Positions 1 through 11,386 of a DNA stretch of 64,000 nt are shown here, in pieces (positions within the stretch are counted from its first letter, which is position 1; the number at the start of each line of letters is the position of its first letter). Where the stretch lies: contig NW_020312017.1 in the NCBI RefSeq assembly GCF_003144115.1, forward strand, positions 426,845 through 490,844, given 5' to 3'. The stretch comes from Tilletiopsis washingtonensis. Its lineage: Eukaryota; Basidiomycota; Exobasidiomycetes; Entylomatales. Below the pieces are notes generated by a model that was not told the DNA's origin, searched no databases, and saw nothing but the letters and a program-made list of their open reading frames with translations. The position numbers and the translations under genes are program-made.

Positions 1-123
1 CAGACAGCTCGACTCGAGGGCAATCAGCGATGTGTACGGCGTTCCAAGCATTCCACAGTGTATAGGGCGAGCATCTAGAGTACATCGGGTGACGGAGTGG
101 GGACAAGCGCGGGCCGAGCGCGG

Positions 124-3100
124 CTACAGCTGCGCCTCGATCAGCTCGAGATAGCGGCCGCGGCGCGCCAGCAGCTCGTCGTGCGTGCCCGACTCGATGA
201 TGTGGCCGTCCTCGACGACGTGGATGCAGTGTGCCTTGCGCACCGTCGAGAGCCGGTGGGCAATCGTGACGCATGTGCGGCCCGTCGAGGCGCGTGCAAG
301 CGCCTGCTGCACGCTCACCTCGGCCTCCGCGTCCAGCGCGCTCGTTGCCTCGTCGAGCAGCAGGATCTGGGCAGGGAGGCGCCGTCAGTCATGATTGCAG
401 GCATAGATCGCGCAGCGCTGCTCACCTTGGGGTCGCGGATGAGTGCCCGCGCGATGCAGAGACGCTGCTTCTGGCCGCCGCTGAGCTGCGCGCCCTTCCC
501 TCCCACATCGCTGTCGAAGCCATCCGGGAGAGAGCGGATGAAGTCTAGGATGCACGCCTGCTCGCATGCCTCCTCCAGCTGGGCACGCGTCACGCTCGCG
601 GGATCGGGCGAGCCGAGCGAGATGTTCCAGCCAATCGAGCCGCTGTTGGAAGCGTATCAGCACCTGCGCGCTGCACTGCAGCTCCGGGAAGACGCACCTG
701 ATGAGCACTGGGTCTTGCGAGACGAGGCCGATCTTCTCTCGGAAGACCTCAACCGGCACGGTGCGCACATCGATGCCGCCGACAGAAAGCGTCCCAAATG
801 CCGGGTCGTAGAATCTCGCGACCATCTGGAGGATCGTCGACTTGCCGGCGCCGCTCGGGCCGACAAAGGCATGCGTCTGGCCGCTCTTGATGACGAGATT
901 GAGGCCAGTCAGCGCCGGGTGGTCGGGGCGCTGCGGGTAGCGCAGCTCGACGTCGCTGAACACGATGTCGCCGATGCCAGTGAAGGGCTGATCCGTCAAT
1001 GGGAGCTGCGCGACGCGTGGCTTGCGCTCCGACCAGCCCACAATCTTCCTGAACGCCGACAACGCACGGCCTAGGTCCGGTACGAAAGTGAGTAGGCGGC
1101 CCGCGGAGAACACTCCTATCACGCCCGCTTCGAAGAGCGCGTAGAGGTTGGTCTGCAAGATCTCGCCGTCGGCGTAGAGGCGCGCGCCGGCCCAGTAGAA
1201 GATGAGCGCGGAGACGGCTAGGACGGCCATCTGGAACAGTGTCAGGGGGTCGTTGATGCGCGTGCTGCTGCCTTTACTCACCTGAGAGATCGCAAAGCCG
1301 CCCGCACCCCAGATAAGGTACTGGGTCCGCTTGGGCTCCGTGCGCGCCTGCTCGTCGAAGCGCCGCATCACCTCTAACTCGCGGCCGAGCGCCGCGATCT
1401 CCTTCATCGCATCAACGTTCTCGGCCACGTACGACGCAGCCTTGCCCGCGGGCACCGAGACCTCCGACTCGTAGCGCTCGAGCATGACGACGTTTGCCCA
1501 TGAGGAGAAGAAGAGGATGACGAGCGGCGCCAGGACGACAACGGCGGCCTTCCACGAGAGGATGAAGGCGAGAATGACACTGCCGACCAGGTTGGTGCAG
1601 GACACGATCAGCTGCGAGGACGTCAGGCCGGTGGCAGCGGCCACGCTTGCAGGGCTCGACGAGACCGAGGCGGTAAGGCTGCCCGCGTGGTTCTCAGGCG
1701 CGTCGAAGAACCCAATCTCTTGCAGCAGTACGGCGGCGAAGGACTGGCGCTTCAGCCGGCGAAGGAGCCGTTCGGAAGCGAACTCGAGCGCGCAGGAGTG
1801 AAGGGTGACGAGAACGAGGGAGGCCATGGCGAGGAGGAAGAAGTACAGTGCGTAGCGGTTCGACTCGCGCACGCGTCGGTCGTTCTCAGTGACTCGGTCG
1901 ATCGTAAGGGCGTTGACACCTCCGCCGGTCAGCCAGCCCGCAATCGGGAACGCCGCTCCGACCAAGATCGCGCCGATGAGGCCGACAAGGAACAAGAACC
2001 AGTAGCGGCGCAGGAGGCGGCCGAAGTGCACGAGCAGGCGGCGGCGCTCGCGTTTGCTCTGCCGCTTGAGCTCCGCGTGTTCCTCCTCAGTCGAGACGCC
2101 CTTCAGGCCCTCCTCGGCAGTCGCCTGCTCCACGTGCGCCATGGTGGTGGCGCCACGTCCCGCCAGCTGCACTGGTGGGTGGTCGGATGCCCGGCTGGTG
2201 CGGTGCTTGAGTGGTACTGGGCGCTGCTGCAACGACGACGAAGGCTGGCTAGGGGCGCGAGTGCTTTGCGCAGCGACGCGGGTCGTAACGCCGTCCGAGT
2301 CGAGGAGCTCGAGCGAGGACGTCTCATCTTCGTCCGTCTCTTCGGCGAGGGCGGTCTTAATCGAGTTGTCGTTCTCTGCCGTGGCGATGTGCCGCTGCGT
2401 CAGCACCATGGTGCGGTAGAGATTGACATCGTTGTCGCGCTTCGGATCCATGAGCTGCGTGTGTGCGCTGGCCTCGTCTGTCGTGCTGGCCCGGTCGATG
2501 ATCCGTCCGTTGCGCATGACGACGATCTGGTCCGCATGGGCAATGGTCGACAGGCGGTGAGCAATGAGGATCGTCGTCATGCCGCGGCGGCGCTGCTCCT
2601 CCTGCAGCATATCGCGGATAAGTGCCTCGCTCTGTGAATCCAGCGCCGAAGTGCCCTCGTCGAGGATCAGGAGCTTGGGCTCGCGGATCAGCGCACGGGC
2701 AATGGCGATGCGCTGGCGCTGGCCACCAGACAGCAGGCCAGTCTTGCCACCGGAGACCTGAGTGTCCATGCCGCTAGGAAGGCGTGACACAAAGTCGAAG
2801 GCCTGCGCCTTGACGAGCGCAGCACTGACGCGCTCGCGGATCTGTTCGTAGCGCAGCTTCTCGCTTGCGTCCATCGCCTCGACGCCGCCGTCCTGCGGGC
2901 GGTATTCGAGCTCCGTGCCCGTCAGACCGGCGGCGACGTTCTCAAAGATGCTGGCGGTGGTGATCTGCGGCATCTGACGCACGATGGCGATCTGGCTGCG
3001 CAGCCACGAGAGGTTGAGGTCGCGCAGGTCGTGTCCGTCGAGGTACACATCGCCGGCACCCTGCACCTGCGGCACCTCGTTGATCGGCTTTGTCTTCTCA

Positions 3101-4578
3101 TCAGCCTTCTCAGGGTCCTCCGCAGAGCTGATGCTCTTCGTGCGGCCGCCAAACAGCTTCTTCTTGGGCTTCTGCTCACCCTCCTTGGGCTCGAGCTTCT
3201 CGCCCATGGCGGCGCGGTCGGCGGCGTCGTCTGCCTCGTCGGAAGCTTGGCGCAGATTCGCCGTGAGCGGGTCGTAGGCGCGCATGAGGAGCTCGGTGAT
3301 CGTCGACTTGCCCGAGCCCGACTGGCCAACCAGCGCGGTCACCTTGCCGGCGGGGAAGGTGACGCTGACGCCGTCGAGCGACGGCACATTCGGCCGCGAC
3401 GGGTAGGCCATGACGACATTCTTGAGCTCGATGCTCGGCGGCTGCTCGAGTGGCAGCCGCAGTCCGCCCGGGTCGCGCACGTCGATGAGCGGCACGCGCT
3501 CGATCGTCCGGCGCAGGTGGTTCGTCGCCGTCGTCGCGTCGATGAGCGCCGAGAGCATCGGCACGATGTTGGCCAGACAGAAGAGCGAGTTCAGGAAGTT
3601 CCAGAACGCCGTGAGCGACGGGCCCGTCTCTCCCCGGAAGCGCGCGATGGCAAAGAACGCCGTTGCGTAGGACAGCATCAGCGTCGTGTAGAACGTGCCG
3701 TTCTCGCCGCCACGAATGGCGGCACGCTTCATGCCGAGGCGCGCGAGCGGCTTGAGCATGGCGTGGTCGAAGCGCTCGACGAGGTGCTCCCGCATGCCAA
3801 AGGCCTGTGTGACGCGCACGCCGCCCAGGCATTCCTCGAGGAAGGAGCTGGCACGCCCCTCGAGGCGCAGCATCGGGCCGCCGATGCGCTCGGTCAGCAT
3901 CGCGAGCAAGCTGAAGAGGATGACGCAGAAAGGAATCAAGGCGAAGAGCGTGCCAGCGACGCGCGAGTTCTTGATGAAGCCGACGGTGACGGACGAGACA
4001 AGAGTGGAGAGCGACCAGACGACGAAGCCGAGCTTCTCGCCGAGCGCGACGCGGATCGTGCCGCACTCCTTGCCGGCGTGCGTCGCCACCTCGCCTGCGC
4101 CGTGGCGATCGTGGTAGGCGGCGTCCTGCGACAGGACACTGGCGATGTATGCGTGGCGCAGGCGCTGCGTGAGCGCGGCCGAAGCGGCGGTGAAGCAGGC
4201 GAGGAAGAGCCAGCAGAAGATAAAGTAGATGCCCGACACGATGGCCATGATCCACGCCGTGCGCGTGCTGACGGAGCGGATCTGCTCGGGCGTGACGCCG
4301 GGGCCAGTGATCCCTGCGGTCCACACTGTCCCGTACAAGATGTCGAGCGAGAGAATGCCCATGCCGGCAATGACGGCCGAGACGAAGCCGCAGGCGTAGA
4401 GCACGCCCGGGTGCTGCACAAAGGCGCGCGGCGAGCTGAACGGCGACGGCACGGGCGGGCAGAAGGAGAGCAGGTAGAGACCGCCGGGCAGGCGCGAGTG
4501 GTGCCGGTGCAGCGTCTGCAGCAGCGCCTGCGTCTGCGGCGGCGCCGGCACGGGTGCCGCATCGGGCGAGGCGACCAT
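124..4578 (-). CDS. ABCB-type full ABC transporter (MDR/Ste6-like)
   Basis: ATP-driven membrane exporter with two membrane domains and two nucleotide-binding domains (NBDs) in one chain, about 1,429 aa. Coding exons, 5' to 3': 4578–1282, 1230–698, 642–426 and 366–124. The intron 1281–1231 is 51 nt, so it reads through in frame. NBD1 has Walker [11 protein letters not shown] near residue 416, signature LSGGQRQR near 613, Walker B ending [11 protein letters not shown] and H-loop AHRLSTI. NBD2 has [10 protein letters not shown] near 1220, LSGGQKQR near 1327, [11 protein letters not shown] and AHRLSTV, so both sites look catalytically competent. Hydrophobic segments precede each NBD. A charged insertion of roughly 75 residues, rich in Lys and Glu, lies in NBD1 just after Walker A. 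The start is the first in-frame ATG; the frame stays open upstream but has no ATG. The substrate is unknown: a pheromone exporter (Ste6) and a multidrug pump are both possible. Confidence 0.9.
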
Positions 4579-5489
4579 GCTGCGGCGCCGCGGGCGGTGC
4601 GTGGAGGACGGTGCTGCTGAAGCCACGAGGCTGGGGTGCGACGTGCCACCGCGAGCGTGCACGAGGCTGTGGTGCGATGTGCCACCGCGAGCGTGCGTTG
4701 CCGGTGGCTCTTTGCTGTTTGTAGGCTTGATGTGGTAGCGCGAAGAGGAGCGAGCGCGGGTGCGAGAGCGAGATCTGACGTGCGGCCGGGCAAAGCAGCC
4801 GCTGCGCTGCGCCTTTATGGTCAGCCGGCGGTTTACCCGCGGCACGCAGCGCTGCGAACTTGGCAGCCGGCCAAGCAAGCCGCGGATCCGCGGAGGCGCA
4901 AACGGCGCCTGAGTCACTCGCCAACGTCACGCATGCCTCATCTGTGCCTCCTCGCAGACGCAGCGACCTCGGGGTGCGAATGACTCGGGCTGCATGGGGT
5001 ACAACGGACAGGCTTGGCGAGCAGCGCCACACTGCGAGACCGGTCGCAGCCGTGCCGGGCCGGAGATGGACGTCTCGGCTCCGGCCGCCATCCTTGTTGG
5101 CCTGATCAGCTCGCCGGGCGTCCAGCTCATGCAGATGCATCGCAATCAGCCCCGGCGGTTCTCAAGCTCCTCCGCCAAGACGTGGGAGCAGCGGGCGGGC
5201 AAGCGTCCGAGGGCGCCAGGGGGTCTGATGCGCGCGAGCGGGCGACTCCCGTGCAAGCGTGCGGTGACGCGACTTGGCCGTGCACGCGCCACAGCGACGC
5301 GATGAAGCGCTCGCTGCCTTGCGCCGCCGGTCCGGCCTTCGTGCATCACCACCCGCTCCTCCTTTCCCTCCTCAGCCCTTCACCCGACACTCGACAGCGG
5401 CATCGCGTAGCACAGACCGCGCCGCTCACACATACACGTCAGCCGCGCGCCTGCACCTCTGCCTGCCGCCGCCGCCGCACTCCGGCGCC
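4579..5489. other. Divergent intergenic region, ABC transporter / DCN1
   Basis: This 911-bp stretch between two divergent start codons should hold both promoters. I see no convincing coding sequence. It includes a two-copy 36-bp tandem repeat close to the ABC transporter start. The DCN1-proximal 100 bp is rich in C and T with many CAC/CTC runs, as is common in fungal 5' leaders. No clear TATA box was seen. Confidence 0.6.
4624..4695. repeat. 36-bp tandem duplication, two copies
   Basis: Units 4624–4659 and 4660–4695 are identical except for two substitutions (G to T at the 11th base and C to T at the 19th). The repeat lies 46 bp upstream of the ABC transporter start codon, so it falls in the 5' leader or promoter. 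The unit length is a multiple of three, but no in-frame ATG precedes it, so I do not treat it as coding. Confidence 0.9.
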
Positions 5490-6812
5490 ATGGTAAGTCT
5501 TCGTCGCGCCGAGCACCTCCACCTCGCCCGCCTGACGCTCGCGGCAGTCGAGCAAGACGGCCACGCGCGACGCGGCCACGAAGCAGCTGCGGGCGCTCAC
5601 CAACGCCACCGCCGCCGACGCCACGCGCCTGCTCAAGGCCGCCGGCTGGCGCCTCGACGCCGCCATCGACGCCTTCTACCAAGACGCCGACGCCGGCCGC
5701 CGCGCAGAGGCGGCGCAGGGCGACTCCAAGGAGGAGAAGGAGAAGAAGCGGCGCCTCGAGAAGGTGTTTGAGGAGTTCGCCGGTAAGTGCGAGGACAGCC
5801 TGTGAGGGCGGTCGGAGGGCCGGATGCTGCAGCGCAGGCGACATGTGTTTGAGCTGCAGCACAGGTGTTGCGGCGCTGGAGACGAAGAGGCCAGCTGCGA
5901 CCGCTGGGCTCGGCTGCCGCTCTTAGGTGCCGGCCTACCTGCACTTTCTGTATGCGGTTCGCACGACGCAGTCTGACACCACGCCCTGCAGAGGATGACC
6001 CGCAGGAGATCGGCATTAGCGGCGCCATCGCACTCTGCTCCTCACTCGAGATCTCGCCCGAGGATGTCGTGATGCTGCCGCTCTCCTTCTACCTGCGCTC
6101 GCCGTCGATGGGCCACTTCTCGCGCAGCGGCTTCGTCGATGGCTGGCGCGAGCTGGGCGCCGACTCGCTCGAGAGCATGAAGGAGGCACTGCCGCCGCTG
6201 CTGGAGGACCTGCGCGGCGACCGGCCGGTGAAGGGCAAGCTGGCGGGCGAGGGCAAGGGCGGTCTCTTCGCGCGGGTGTATGAGTGGTGCTATGCCTACG
6301 CACGGGACGAGGGACAGAAGAGCCTGTGTGAGTGGCCGCAGGACAAGGAAGGCTGGTGGTCGCAGCTGCTGCTCCACGTGCTGACACGCGCGCCGCAGCT
6401 CTGGAGACAGCACTGGCCTTCTGGCGCCTGCTGATGCCGTACTCGCCCACGTGGGGGCCGGAGAGCTTCACGGAGCGGCAGCTCGACATGTGGGAGAAGT
6501 TTTTGACCACACAGACGGGCGGGCGCGCCATCAGCCGGGACACATGGACGCTGGTCAGTGCAGGCCGGGCTGCGAGCAGATGAGGCCAGCTTGCCGGCGC
6601 TGACCTCTGAGCACGAGCAGTTTCTGGAGTTCACGCGGGAGATCGACCCGGACTTCAAGAGCCACGACTTTGACGGTGAGAGGAGGGCGCGATGCAGGAA
6701 CACAGCAAGCACAGCTGACAGCTGCACCCCGTCAGCGGCATGGCCGTCTGTGATTGATGACTTTGTGACGTGGGCGCAGGAGCAGCCGGCCGAGGCCATG
6801 GACACGGACTGA
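5490..6812 (+). CDS. DCN1: DCN1-like cullin neddylation (E3 co-) factor
   Basis: Scaffold that promotes transfer of Nedd8/Rub1 from the E2 to cullins. Coding exons: 5490–5492, 5548–5782, 5992–6327, 6399–6553, 6621–6675 and 6736–6812, giving 286 aa. The first coding exon is the ATG alone; an intron starting GTAAGT follows at once. Residues about 1–50 look like a UBA-type helical domain (LLKAAGWRLDAAIDAFY). The PONY domain follows, with ISPEDVVMLPLSFYL, FVDGWRELGADSL, LALETALAFWRLL-type and WPSVIDDFVTWAQEQ segments; the last is the conserved C-terminal helix of the family. Length matches fungal Dcn1 proteins. The intron at 5783–5991 is longer (209 nt) than its neighbours. It is transcribed divergently from the ABC transporter. 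Confidence 0.93.
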
Positions 6813-7079
6813 GGGCCTCTGGCTGCTGCGCTCACCTCGCGACAATCGAAGCATCTGACACACAAGTGGAGGGCACACGCTGCGAGGGCGGCGAGCCGCT
6901 GCTGCGCTCTCAGTGAACAGGCCCGAGATCTGTCGAAGATGGGTGCATTACTCTACGCGAGCCTCGCGAGAAGCTCCACAGCGAAGACTGGCGCTGCGTG
7001 CGGACGCAAGCAGGGCTGGTCTGCCGCCTGTCGCCGCAGACCGCCACGCACTGGCCCGTCGAGCGCCAGCACAGCGCGC

Positions 7080-8225
7080 TCAGGCGTAGTTCTTGTACGC
7101 CACGTACACGCCGAGCAGGATGAGCGGAATGAACATGAAGAGCGGGCTGCGCAGAGAAGGTCAGACACGAGGCCCAACGGCTGCACTGCCGCAGTTGCAT
7201 GCATAGCTGCGGCCCCACGCGCGCTGAAACACTCACTTGCTGTTCGTCGCGCTCGTCGGGTCCTTGTTCACCTGGCTCGTCTTCGTCTTCGGCTTCTCCA
7301 CGGCGCCCTCCATCTTGCCCACGAGCATGGGGCCGAGCAGGCTCCGCGCGTCGTCTGAGTGGCCCACGTCCTCAAACGCCTCCGTGGCGTCCTTGCCGCC
7401 CTCGGACGTCAGCACCTCGTCGCCGCCCGGGTGCTCGTCCATGAACTTGGAGACGTCGTACACTGCGCGAGGCGCGTCAGTCTCGGTGTGGTCAAGACCG
7501 TGGAGTGTGAACCGGGACATGCGCCGCTTGGGCTTTGCCCACGCCACGCAGCTGCCTCGTGGCACAACGTGCTCGCAGCACTGCGCGGTGGCGCATGCTT
7601 GCGCGCAACGATGCAGCAGCTTTGCTCCGAAAAGCGCGGTTTGAGGCAGCGTCTTCGCAGCTGAACGCTGGCTACAACACCTGAGGCCCACGAGGCTGGC
7701 AGGCAGAGCTGTGCGGTGCGAGCGCGGCGGAATAGCACTGCGTGCCAGCAGCATACCAGCAACAGGAGATCCGGCGCAAAGGCCGGTCCGCGCGGTTCGG
7801 CGGCTCGGCAGCCCGAGACCAACTGCGCATGCCCTGCTGAGTCGCTTTGAAGGACACGCAGCAACGCAGTCGCCTCGCAGACGTGTGTGCGGGGCCGCAG
7901 CCGCCGCAGCAAGATGCTGGTGCTGCATGCAGGGCCGCCTGCTGCGTCCGCACGGGGGCCGCGCAGAAGGCGCAGGGCTGGAGGACAGCCATCGCTCCGC
8001 GGCGTGCGGCTGCAGCGGCGAGGCACACCGAAGCTGCCCATTCGCAAGCCATGCCGCTGCCTCGCCTGTGGCACCAGCGGGTGTGGGCTGCCAATGCGCC
8101 GCCGTGCGGCACTCCCGAAGCGAATTTCGCGGCTGCTCACCCTTGCCGTCGATGAGGAGCCAGAGGTCCTTCTGGCTCTGGTGCTCCTCGAGCTCGGCCT
8201 GCGTGATGGTCTTGGACTCGGACAT
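7080..8225 (-). CDS. CYB5: Cytochrome b5, tail-anchored
   Basis: Small haem protein that passes electrons to desaturases, P450s and sterol enzymes at the ER membrane. Exons: 8225–8141, 7462–7237 and 7146–7080, total 125 aa. Haem ligands are His39 in the HPGG motif and His63 in VGHSDDAR. The core motif YDVSKFMDEHPGG begins just after the first intron. The third exon encodes the hydrophobic tail (FMFIPLILLGVYVAYKNYA), which gives a C-terminal anchor. The start ATG is followed by SESKTITQAELEEH. The first intron, 7463–8140, is 678 nt, longer than the whole coding sequence and about twelve times the usual intron here. The second is 90 nt. Confidence 0.95.
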
Positions 8226-9311
8226 GGTGTGGTGTGTGTAATGAGAGTGGAGAGCGAAGGCAGGTGCGGCACGGCGGCGTGGATGGAGCGGAGAAGGTGG
8301 TGGTGGCACGGCAAGCTGCGCTGCACGCTGCGCCGAGTGAATCGCTTCGCGCGCGCGCCGGCTGTGACTGGCCGCGCGCCACGCTTGAGGTTGACGGCGG
8401 CAAAAGCACGGCGGCGCAGCATGCAGCCCGCTCCGGCCGCGGTGCTTCCGGCTTGCGCCCCGCCCGCCCCACCGAGCATCCGCCGCGCAGCCGGTCTCGG
8501 GTCAGCCTCGGAATCCAGCTCTCGACGTCAGCAACAGGCTGATGCCACTCAGCACCCCGTGTGAAGCAGCGAAAGAGGCAGCCGATCTTTGGCCAGGGCG
8601 CGCACGACCACTCACGCCGCCGCCGGCGCCTCCCAGCCCGCCCCGCAGCGCTGGTCGCACGAGCGGCCAGTCAGAGCGCTGCGAGCCACTCGGACTCGTC
8701 GCCTTTTTGTCGTCCTGCATCCATCAGCATCTGTCAGCCTGCGCAGCACGCAGCAGCGTGGATCTGCGGAGCTGCGCAGCGGCAGCCGTCGCCAGCCGGA
8801 GAAATGGCAGCGGGGCGCTCGCGCGGGCGGCTGCCTGCTGCTGCTGCCAGGCGTGAAAGCGCCTGACGTGTCTGCCATTACGCAGCAGCGCCGGCAGAGG
8901 CGGCGTGGCAGCTGGCCGACCGCGCAGGCAAGGCCGCCCGGCTGCGATCGGACAGGCTCAGGCGACGTCGGGACAAGTCGCACACGCATGGGGCCCCGCT
9001 CGTCAAGCATCCGCTAACCCAACGTCGGCTCGCGGAGAGCTTCGCTGCGGCGGCGAGAGGTTCCCGCGGAGCGCGTGTCTCGCGCCCGCTGTAGCGACGC
9101 GTGTCTCCCGACGCGAGGTGCGCTCACACCTCCATGACGACCATAGCGCACAGGAGCGTCATGCTTGCTTGCTTTTGGGCCCAGAATCTGGATCCAGTAC
9201 CAAGCGGTACGTCTCGCAAACCGCGTGGACATTGGCGCGACAGATGCCTGCGCAGAGCCGCCTGCACGCCTTCTCAGCCGCGTGTGGTATCACTCGCGAT
9301 TGCATTGCCGC
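8226..9311. other. Intergenic region upstream of cytochrome b5
   Basis: About 1.09 kb between the CYB5 start and the stop of the next minus-strand gene. It should contain the CYB5 promoter and the 3' end of the dehydrogenase transcript. I found no convincing gene. Reading frames here have random-looking Arg/Ala/Ser-rich composition and no recognisable motif. Confidence 0.55.
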
Positions 9312-10637
9312 TCAGGGGGCGTGCGCCGTGAAGCCGCCGTCGAGCGTGAGCAGCATCGAGTGCGCGTACTCGTTGGCGGCGAGGAACTGCGTGGCGGCAG
9401 CCATCTCCTCCTCGGTGCCCGGACGGCCGACGGGCACGTTCATCGTCGGCAGCTTGTCGCTCAGGTCGCTCTTGTTCGTCGTCGAGTCCTTCGAGTCGGC
9501 CGTCATCTGCGAAGGGAAGACGCCGGGCAGGATGCCGTTGACGCGCACGCGCGCCGTCGTCGTGTTGGTGAACTCGAACGCGAGCGTCTCGGTCAGGTGG
9601 TTCGCGGCGGCCTACAGCGGGGATGAGCATAGGAGAGGACTGCGCCGCAGCGCTGCAGCGTACCTTGCTGGCGTTGTACGCTGTGGGCAAGGATGGTCAG
9701 CAGGCATAACAACTGATCTGGAGCGAGCAAAACGCACCGTAGTGCATCTGCGACTGCTTGACCACGCCGGAGATCGAGCTGAGAGGAGGGCACGTCAGCG
9801 GAGGCAGAAGCGTAGTCCTCACGTGCTGCGCACCCAGTGGTGATGAAGCACGACGTGTAGTTCTTGCCGCTGGCCTTGGCGTGCTCGCTGCCCTTGGCCA
9901 GCAGCGGCAGGAGCGCGACGGCCGTAAAGAAGACGGAGTGGGAATTCAGGCTGCGGCAGGTGGACGTCAGCCCGGCGACCGCTTGTTCTGCCGTCTGCAC
10001 GCGCACTTGAACAGGTCGGTCCAGTTCTGGAAGCTGTTGGCCTCGAGCAGCTGCTTTGTGTACTCCTCGGGCGCGAGCTTCTCGAGCTTCTTGGCCGGGT
10101 CCATGGAGCCGTCGGGGAAGCTCGTGTCGGCGCCGTGGTGCGTGGGGCCGGCGCCGCCGGCGTTGGCGATGCTGTTGTTGCAGGCGCGTCAGTTGAGGAA
10201 CAGGCGAAGGTGCCGAGGCATCTGTGGGAGCTGCGCGTGCAGCATCGACTGCCTTGAAGCAGCGCTGCTCCAGGGCTGACGACGCTCGAAGCTCGGTCTG
10301 AGCTCGGCGACCGACTGCGTCTCTCCCTTGGCGATGCTCCCCGCCCGCTGCGCACTCACACAATGTCAAGACGTCCCTCCTTCTGCTGCATCTCCTTGGC
10401 CAGCTGCTGCAGGCTCTCCTTGTCGGTGACGTCGACCGTCACGTATCCGGCAAAGCCGTACTGCTCGACGGCGTTGCGCAGCACCTCCTCGCGGCGTGCC
10501 GCGACGTAGACGCGCGCACCGGCGGCGGCCAGGCCCTGCGCCTGCATCAGGCCGATGCCCGTGGCGCCGCCGGTGACGAGCGCGACGCGGCCCGTCAGGT
10601 CGAAGAGGTGTGCGGGCGAGAAGCGGCTGGAAGTCAT
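9312..10637 (-). CDS. Short-chain dehydrogenase/reductase (classical SDR)
   Basis: NAD(P)-dependent oxidoreductase, 305 aa. Exons: 10637–10360, 10171–10007, 9950–9834, 9778–9738, 9680–9664 and 9611–9312. Exon phases agree throughout and the total is a multiple of three. The cofactor motif TGGATGIG is at residues 22–29 and the structural motif NAGG at 96–99. The catalytic Ser lies in TGSISG (about 188–190). The catalytic YNASK is at 202–206. The C-terminal part (RVNGILPGVFPSQMT) is typical of the family. The YNASK motif is carried on a 17-nt microexon flanked by introns of 52 and 57 nt. The first 20 residues may be only a cytosolic leader. The substrate is unknown; the insertion rich in Thr/Asp around 240–260 gives no clue. 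Confidence 0.92.
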
Positions 10638-11386
10638 GCTGTGTGCGGTGGTGGGTGATGGGGAGCGCAGTGCGAAGACGCCGGCTCGAGCGGGAAGAGG
10701 AAGGCGGCGCTCGACCCTGCTCGGCCGCGGAATTCAAGTGGAGGCGCCGCCGTCGTCATGCCCAGAAGTGCCGCCGGCGCCGTGCAGGCACGCCGGCAGT
10801 ATGCGCCTTTCGGGGCGACGCGCACGCGTCCCCGGGCACGCCGCCAGTCGAGTGTTGCGTCCTCGCGCCCGCCGCCCCGATGAGCTGTCATGCCGCCGCC
10901 TGTTCCCACCCGCCAGCGCCGCGCGTGATGCCACACGGCGCCCGATGCGCTGCAGGGCGGCGGCGTCGTCGTCGTCGGCCGCACCGTGCACACCTCGTCC
11001 ATCCCGGCCCGCCGGACACCCCACGGCGCGCAGCCGGCCGCACGGGCCGCCTGTGGCCGGCCGCACGGGCCGCCTGTGGCCTGCCGCAGCCGTTCACGTG
11101 CCGCTCTTGCGGCCTGCGGCTACTTCAGCGCCGGCCGCGTCGCGTCCGCCCTCGCCCTCGGCCACGCGTCGCGTTCTCGCCCGCCGCTGGCCGCGCCCAC
11201 AGGCACAAGTAGAGGGCCTCAGCCCGCGCCCCAGCTAGCAGCGCCCACTTTCCATCCACATCCACCCGCCCTGCCAGCCGCTGCCTCACCCGCACCAGCT
11301 CTCCGCCTTTGTCTCTCGTGCTTCTGCCTCATCCGCACCGCACTCCTGCCGTCCACTCCGCCCAGACGTCCCGCCCATCTGTCACG
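10638..11386. other. Divergent intergenic region with short tandem repeat
   Basis: This 749-bp region separates the divergent SDR and repeat-protein start codons. It carries a 23-bp direct repeat and, from about 11210 to the plus-strand ATG, a pyrimidine- and CAC-rich leader typical of fungal 5' UTRs. No gene was recognised. Confidence 0.55.
11038..11083. repeat. 23-bp tandem duplication, two copies
   Basis: Units 11038–11060 and 11061–11083 share CCGCACGGGCCGCCTGTGGC and differ only near their last bases. The repeat lies within the divergent promoter region of the SDR and repeat-protein genes. Confidence 0.85.

Noticed and set aside
3031-4620. 529-codon plus-strand open frame
   Set aside because: Exact antisense of the ABC transporter membrane domain; the minus-strand protein has unmistakable family motifs.
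4579-4917. N-terminal extension of the ABC transporter through the tandem repeat
   Set aside because: The frame is open but contains no ATG, and the extension is low-complexity Ser/Arg/His-rich.
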